Assembly: GCA_964344145.1 (NCBI GenBank)
Contig: CAYFME010000006.1
Location: 1-64,000 of the forward strand
Reading direction: 5' to 3'
DNA length: 64,000 nucleotides
From: JABJOE01 sp964344145
Lineage (GTDB): Bacteria > Patescibacteriota > Patescibacteriia > UBA9934
Part shown: piece by piece, positions 60,131 to 64,000 of the stretch
Layout: every line of letters begins with the position of its first letter
Numbering within the stretch: the stretch's first letter is position 1
The notes under the pieces: generated by a model
Seen by the model: only the letters and a program-made list of their open reading frames with translations
Database searches by the model: none
Told to the model about the DNA's origin: nothing
Translations under genes and position numbers: made by a program

Positions 60131-60676
60131 CTAAACTTTCTTGACTTGGAGGAAATCGAGCTCCACAGGTGTCTCGCGTCCAAACATGGACACAAGCACT
60201 TTGACCTTTCCGCGTTGCTCGTCGACCTCGGATACCTTTCCTTGCTGACCTTTGAATGGTCCGTCGGTGATGTTGACCGGGTCGCCCTTGGCAATATCAA
60301 CCGTGAACTCTGGCTCCTCCACGCCCATGCGTTTCATCAGCGACTCCATTTCTTCCTCAGCGATTGGCGTTGGCGTGGTTCCAGCTCCGATGAATCCCGT
60401 GACGTTTGGCGTGTTTCGCACCACGTACCAAGATTCGTCCGTCACGATCATTTCCACGAGCACGTAGCCGGGAAAGATCTTCTCCTCTACAACTTTACGC
60501 TTTCCGTTTTTGATTTTGATCTTTTTTTCCTTTGGAACGAGGACGGAGAAAATTTTATCCTCCACGTCCATAGTCTCCACACGCTGTTGGAGATTCTCGG
60601 CGACGTTTTCCTCATACCCAGAGTAGGTATGGATGGCGTACCAACGTCGGCCGTATGCATCACTTTGTTTTGCCAT
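60131..60676 (-). CDS. nusG: Transcription termination/antitermination factor NusG
   Basis: 181 residues. NGN domain (RRWYAIHTYSGYEENVAENL; FPGYVLVEM; VRNTPNVTGFIG) and C-terminal KOW (VNITDGPFKGQQGKV). Partner of RNA polymerase and ribosome. Follows secE by 11 bases. Confidence 0.96.
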   Translation of the reverse strand: MAKQSDAYGRRWYAIHTYSGYEENVAENLQQRVETMDVEDKIFSVLVPKEKKIKIKNGKRKVVEEKIFPGYVLVEMIVTDESWYVVRNTPNVTGFIGAGTTPTPIAEEEMESLMKRMGVEEPEFTVDIAKGDPVNITDGPFKGQQGKVSEVDEQRGKVKVLVSMFGRETPVELDFLQVKKV

Positions 60677-60687
60677 AGCTTATGCGA

Positions 60688-60891
60688 TTAAAGAGCGAGT
60701 AGGGCTTCAAGACCCAGGTTTAAAATATAATCGACGACGCCGAAGTACAGCGCCAGGGCGAGCGAGAAGACGATCACGAGGATCGAGTAGCGCACCGTTT
60801 CTTTTTGTGTAGGCCAAGTGACCTTCTCGAGCTCCTCTTTGGACTCGCGTAGATATTTGAATAGTTTGTTGCCTTTTGCCTTAGAAGACAT
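60688..60891 (-). CDS. secE: Protein translocase subunit SecE
   Basis: 67 residues from ATG 60891. KEELEKVTWPTQKETVRYS and one membrane helix are the SecE core. The longer frame from 60972 would read through the leader hairpin and promoter and is rejected. The usual secE-nusG order. Confidence 0.93.
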   Translation of the reverse strand: MSSKAKGNKLFKYLRESKEELEKVTWPTQKETVRYSILVIVFSLALALYFGVVDYILNLGLEALLAL

Positions 60892-60902
60892 AGAGTTGAA
60901 GG

Positions 60903-60927
60903 TTTTTAAAAAGCCCTTCCGGGGGCT
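60903..60927 (-). terminator. Terminator-like hairpin in the secE leader
   Basis: AGCCC, CCGGAA, GGGCT then TTTTT on the minus strand. It lies after the secE promoter (60937-60965), so it may be an attenuator as well as ending gyrB transcripts. Confidence 0.7.
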
Positions 60928-60936
60928 GATGGGACA

Positions 60937-60965
60937 ATAATACAAAAGAGGATCAGTCCCGTCAA
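60937..60965 (-). promoter_or_regulatory. secE-nusG promoter
   Basis: TTGACG (60960-60965) and TATTAT (60937-60942) on the minus strand, spacer 17, starting 20 bases after gyrB. Confidence 0.7.
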
Positions 60966-60984
60966 GGTCCAATCCTCGTTTTGC

Positions 60985-63030
60985 TTAAACGTCCAAGTTG
61001 ACAACCTCCTTTGCGTTGCTCTGGATAAACTTCTTACGCGGGGCGACGTCTGAGCCCATGAGAATCTCAAACGTGTTGTTGGCAACCTCAGCATCCTCGA
61101 TCGTTACTTGTTTCATGATACGTGTGCCAGGATCCATGGTCGTTTCCCAAAGCTGGCCCGGGTTCATCTCACCAAGACCCTTGTAGCGCTGGATGTTGAT
61201 CTTCACGCCGGCTGTCTCGACCACTTCCGCCTCAATCGCATCGCCGTCAGCCTCAGCGGGCTCTTCTTTTTTCTTTGCCGCTTTCTTGCCTTTGCTCGAT
61301 CCTTTCACTAACTCGTCGATCGCGCTGTCTTTCTCTTCGTCTGAGTACGCGTACTTGAAATTCTTGCCGACTTGCACGCGGTAGAGCGGTGGCATAGCGA
61401 TGTACACGTGCCCTTCGCGAATGAGCTCGGGGAAGTAGCGGAAGAAGAGGGTGAGAAGCAACGTGCGAATGTGCGCGCCGTCAACGTCTGCGTCCGTCAT
61501 GATAATGACGCGGTCATAGCGCAGACCGGTCATATCGAATCCTTCACCGATGTTTGTTCCAAGCGCGATGATCAAGTTTTTCACCTCGTTGTTGGAGAGG
61601 AGTTTGTCGAGCCGAGCGCGTTCTGTATTCAAGATTTTTCCGCGCAACGGCAGGATTGCTTGGAACTCGCGGTCGCGTCCTTGCTTTGCAGATCCACCAG
61701 CTGAGTCTCCCTCAACGATGAAGAGTTCCGAGATACTTGCGTCTTTGCTGGAGCAGTCCGCAAGCTTTCCTGGCAGCATGAGCCCTTCCAGCGCTCCTTT
61801 TCGCAGCACCGTTTCGCGAGCTGCACGAGCAGCGGCGCGGGCACGTGCCGAGAGGAGACACTTTCCGATGATTTCTTCTGCGTCCTTTGGATGCTCTTCC
61901 AAAAAGACTTTAAATGCTTCACCGAAGACTGATTCAACAGCTGTACGCGCTTCCGGGTTTCCGAGCTTTCCCTTTGTCTGTCCTTCAAACTGCGGTTCAG
62001 CCAATTTGATACTAATCACAGCCGTGAGCCCTTCGCGAGTATCTTCTCCAGTGAGATTTGTGTCCTTTTCTTTTAGATAGCCCTTCTCACGCGCGTAGTT
62101 GTTCAGCGAGCGGGTGAGGGCAGAGCGGAAGCCGGCTAAGTGCGTACCACCGTCGGGGTTCGTGATGTTGTTGGTAAAGCAATGAACACTTTCGTGGTAC
62201 TCCTGCGTGTACTGCACACCAAGCTCAACCTGCACGCCTTCGTGCGTCTTATTTTGATAAAACACGCTTGGGTGCTTTGGATCTTTCTTTTTGTTCAAGT
62301 GACGAACGTAGGAGGAGACACCACCTTCGAAGTAAAAACCGTAGCTCGTTGGCGTGTCTGCACGTTCGTCGATAATCTCGACCTCAACGCCGGCCGTTAG
62401 ATAGGTCTGTTGGCGAAGGTGGTCGATAACGGTCTGATAATCAAAGTCGATGGTTTCAAAAATCGAATCATCTGGATGAAAACGAATGATTGTTCCGTGG
62501 CGCTTACTCTTCTTGCCTTTCTTGATCTTGCCCTGCGCCTTTCCTTTCTTGTACGTCTGCGTCCACGAGAAGCCGTCACGGTGCACCTCAGCCTGTAGCT
62601 CGGTTGAAAGAGCGTTCACAACAGAGACTCCCACACCGTGAAGACCACCGGAGATCTTGTAGCCACTTTCTTCACCTCCAAACTTACCTCCAGCGTGAAG
62701 TTTGGTCAGTACGAGCTCGAGGGCAGAGACTTTGTGTTGTTTGTGAATATCAACTGGGATTCCACGACCGTCATCTTCAACTTGAATCCAGTTATCAGGT
62801 TGCATGCGAATAACAACCTTGGTGGCGTGACCGGCCATGACCTCATCGAAGGAATTGTCCACGACCTCCCAGATCATGTGGTGCAGACCCGAGGGTCCCG
62901 TGGATCCGATATACATTCCCGGGCGTTTGCGCACCGGCTCGAGACCTTCCAAAACGGTGATCGATTTGGCGCTATACGCCTTTGCACCTCCCTTTTTTGC
63001 TGGCTTTTTTGCGGCTTTTTTCTGTGGCAT
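60985..63030 (-). CDS. gyrB: DNA gyrase subunit B
   Basis: 681 residues. GHKL ATPase (EVVDNSFDEVMAGHA; DDGRGIPVDIH; GGLHGVGVSVVNAL), transducer, Toprim (EGDSAGGSAKQGRDREFQAI split as EGDSAGGSAKQGRD and onward; MTDADVDGAHIRTLLL) and C-terminal GLGEMNPGQLWETTMDP. A Lys/Glu/Ala-rich insert (about 590-625) precedes the C-terminal part. A basic tail MPQKKAAKKPAKKGGAKAY opens the protein. ParE cannot be excluded. A -10 box directly at the ATG makes it leaderless. Confidence 0.93.
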   Translation of the reverse strand: MPQKKAAKKPAKKGGAKAYSAKSITVLEGLEPVRKRPGMYIGSTGPSGLHHMIWEVVDNSFDEVMAGHATKVVIRMQPDNWIQVEDDGRGIPVDIHKQHKVSALELVLTKLHAGGKFGGEESGYKISGGLHGVGVSVVNALSTELQAEVHRDGFSWTQTYKKGKAQGKIKKGKKSKRHGTIIRFHPDDSIFETIDFDYQTVIDHLRQQTYLTAGVEVEIIDERADTPTSYGFYFEGGVSSYVRHLNKKKDPKHPSVFYQNKTHEGVQVELGVQYTQEYHESVHCFTNNITNPDGGTHLAGFRSALTRSLNNYAREKGYLKEKDTNLTGEDTREGLTAVISIKLAEPQFEGQTKGKLGNPEARTAVESVFGEAFKVFLEEHPKDAEEIIGKCLLSARARAAARAARETVLRKGALEGLMLPGKLADCSSKDASISELFIVEGDSAGGSAKQGRDREFQAILPLRGKILNTERARLDKLLSNNEVKNLIIALGTNIGEGFDMTGLRYDRVIIMTDADVDGAHIRTLLLTLFFRYFPELIREGHVYIAMPPLYRVQVGKNFKYAYSDEEKDSAIDELVKGSSKGKKAAKKKEEPAEADGDAIEAEVVETAGVKINIQRYKGLGEMNPGQLWETTMDPGTRIMKQVTIEDAEVANNTFEILMGSDVAPRKKFIQSNAKEVVNLDV

Positions 63031-63039
63031 AACGGCGCT

Positions 63040-63048
63040 ATTTTACCA
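63040..63048 (-). promoter_or_regulatory. Extended -10 of gyrB
   Basis: TGG-TAAAAT on the minus strand, 9 bases before the ATG at 63030. Confidence 0.7.
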
Positions 63049-63063
63049 TAATCTCCAACGCTT

Positions 63064-63072
63064 TGCTATACT
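63064..63072 (+). promoter_or_regulatory. Extended -10 of the last gene
   Basis: TGC-TATACT ends 9 bases before ATG 63082. Back to back with the gyrB box; the two starts are 51 bases apart. Confidence 0.75.
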
Positions 63073-63081
63073 GGGATCATT

Positions 63082-64000
63082 ATGGCCAAAAGTGAGGAAC
63101 AGCCGCAGATCGATCCGCAGTTTCAGCACGCGAAGAAGGAGGTTTCAGAAGCAGAGAAGGCGTATCAGAAGAGCTTGCGCATGACGCGCACGGTGCCGTT
63201 TGTAAAGCGGTTGTTTGTATTGTTGTGGGCAGTGTTTGATGCGATTTTGGTGCTGCTCTTTTTGTACTTCGTTTTTGGATATCTGATCCTCGGACAGTTT
63301 TCTGATCGCCAGTCGGTCTCAGAGATTTTTGCCGAGATCGGATCGTTGCACGATGAGTCGCTTGAGCGATCACCAGGCGCGCTGCTGACGAGCGATGCGC
63401 TTGTGATGGACTTTGACGACGACAAGTACGATTTTTACGCAGAGATCGAGAACAGTAACCCAGATTGGTACGCAACGTTCTCGTACGGTTTTGAAACAGA
63501 TGACGGTGAGACAACCGAGATGGAGCCAGGGTTCGTGTTCCCAGGGGAGGTCCGCCCGCTTATTCAGGTGAATCAACCCTTAGAGCAGTCAGCATCTCGT
63601 GCTGAGCTGTTGGTAGAGGATGTTGTTTGGAGTCGCATCGACGCACATGAGATTGATGACGTTGAGCAATGGATGGATGAGCATCAAGATTTTTCTCTTT
63701 CGTCATCCGATTATGGTGACAAGATCGAGTTTGAGGAGGATTCGATTGTTCGATCGGTGTTTACGATCAAGAATAACTCGCCGTACAACTATTGGAGCGC
63801 GGCGTTCTGGGCAATCTTGGAGCGCAATGGATCGGTAGTTGGTGTGAACCAGACGACGATCGCGGGGTTTGAGGCGGCAGAGGAGCGTGAAGTGACGGTG
63901 AACTGGTTTGGTCGCGCACCAGTTGCGGCGGATGATCTGAGCGTGTATCCAGTGATCGATTATTTTGACGACGATGTGTACATGGATCAGCCAGAGGGGG
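63082..64000 (+). CDS. Single-pass membrane protein, partial (runs off the window)
   Basis: About 306 residues visible, no stop before the window end. A charged cytoplasmic N-terminus (about 1-40), one membrane region (about 45-75, LFVLLWAVFDAILVLLFLYF), then a beta-rich, acidic extracytoplasmic domain with at least two similar parts (EIENSNPDWYATFSYGF and FTIKNNSPYNYWSAAFW), which suggests tandem immunoglobulin-like domains. No family recognised. Divergent from gyrB and leaderless. Confidence 0.7.
   Translation, partial: MAKSEEQPQIDPQFQHAKKEVSEAEKAYQKSLRMTRTVPFVKRLFVLLWAVFDAILVLLFLYFVFGYLILGQFSDRQSVSEIFAEIGSLHDESLERSPGALLTSDALVMDFDDDKYDFYAEIENSNPDWYATFSYGFETDDGETTEMEPGFVFPGEVRPLIQVNQPLEQSASRAELLVEDVVWSRIDAHEIDDVEQWMDEHQDFSLSSSDYGDKIEFEEDSIVRSVFTIKNNSPYNYWSAAFWAILERNGSVVGVNQTTIAGFEAAEEREVTVNWFGRAPVAADDLSVYPVIDYFDDDVYMDQPEG

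Overview
The window looks like a scaffold of a Patescibacteria (CPR) genome. The evidence is a CPR-type type IV secretion locus (TrbL/VirB6-like, PrgI, TraC-like N-domain, VirB4), T4SS_pilin modules, a LemA-HtpX pair, compact gene packing, many leaderless genes and short versions of housekeeping enzymes (MiaA without its helical insert, ThrS without TGS). TGA behaves as a stop, so this is not a TGA-recoded lineage. One run of 100 N (58675-58774) shows it is an assembled scaffold. I cannot place it below phylum level.

Layout. 1-4850 is accessory: a membrane protein, a SemiSWEET-like transporter and a secreted M23 lipoprotein, all GC3-rich and unlike the rest of the window, plus a REP-associated tyrosine transposase (RAYT) bracketed by its palindromes. 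4857-14123 is a conjugation/DNA-uptake-like locus ending in comF. 14271-16261 holds a GC-rich P-loop kinase-like gene, two tRNA-Ser, a PD-(D/E)XK endonuclease-like gene, a small membrane protein and tRNA-Arg. recG follows (16340-18409), then an SsuABC/ThiXYZ-type importer with a divergent TrmB regulator, then a PaaX/Cas2-like regulator. 22478-29115 is a minus-strand operon: membrane protein, beta-propeller, DsbA-like, pilin-M23 fusion, pilin-C39 fusion, radA. clpC, a VUT-family transporter with a divergent TrmB, htpX-lemA, a sugar phosphomutase, murI, rseP, pheST, dnaE, thrS, miaA, an Lrp-like regulator with a divergent second VUT-family (YhhQ-like) transporter, gatB and two paralogous membrane proteins follow. 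54808-58674 is a dTTP-synthesis cluster (tmk, dut, thyA, folA, dcd). The end is rplA, rplK, nusG, secE, gyrB and a partial membrane protein.

How it fits together. The secretion core with comF and the pilin-hydrolase/DsbA/radA operon together suggest a DNA-uptake or cell-contact apparatus whose pilin modules are fused to envelope-cutting enzymes; this is inference. Three transporter loci each sit beside a one-component regulator. A conserved 36-bp dyad centred on ACCGATCGGT occurs before the PaaX-like gene, after it, and before the YhhQ-like transporter 28 kb away, suggesting one regulon.

At least four families of palindromic repeats are scattered through the window, some inside coding sequence (7660-9525, pheT) or inside the ribosomal-protein cluster. 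Many genes have a -10 box directly against the start codon and no Shine-Dalgarno sequence.
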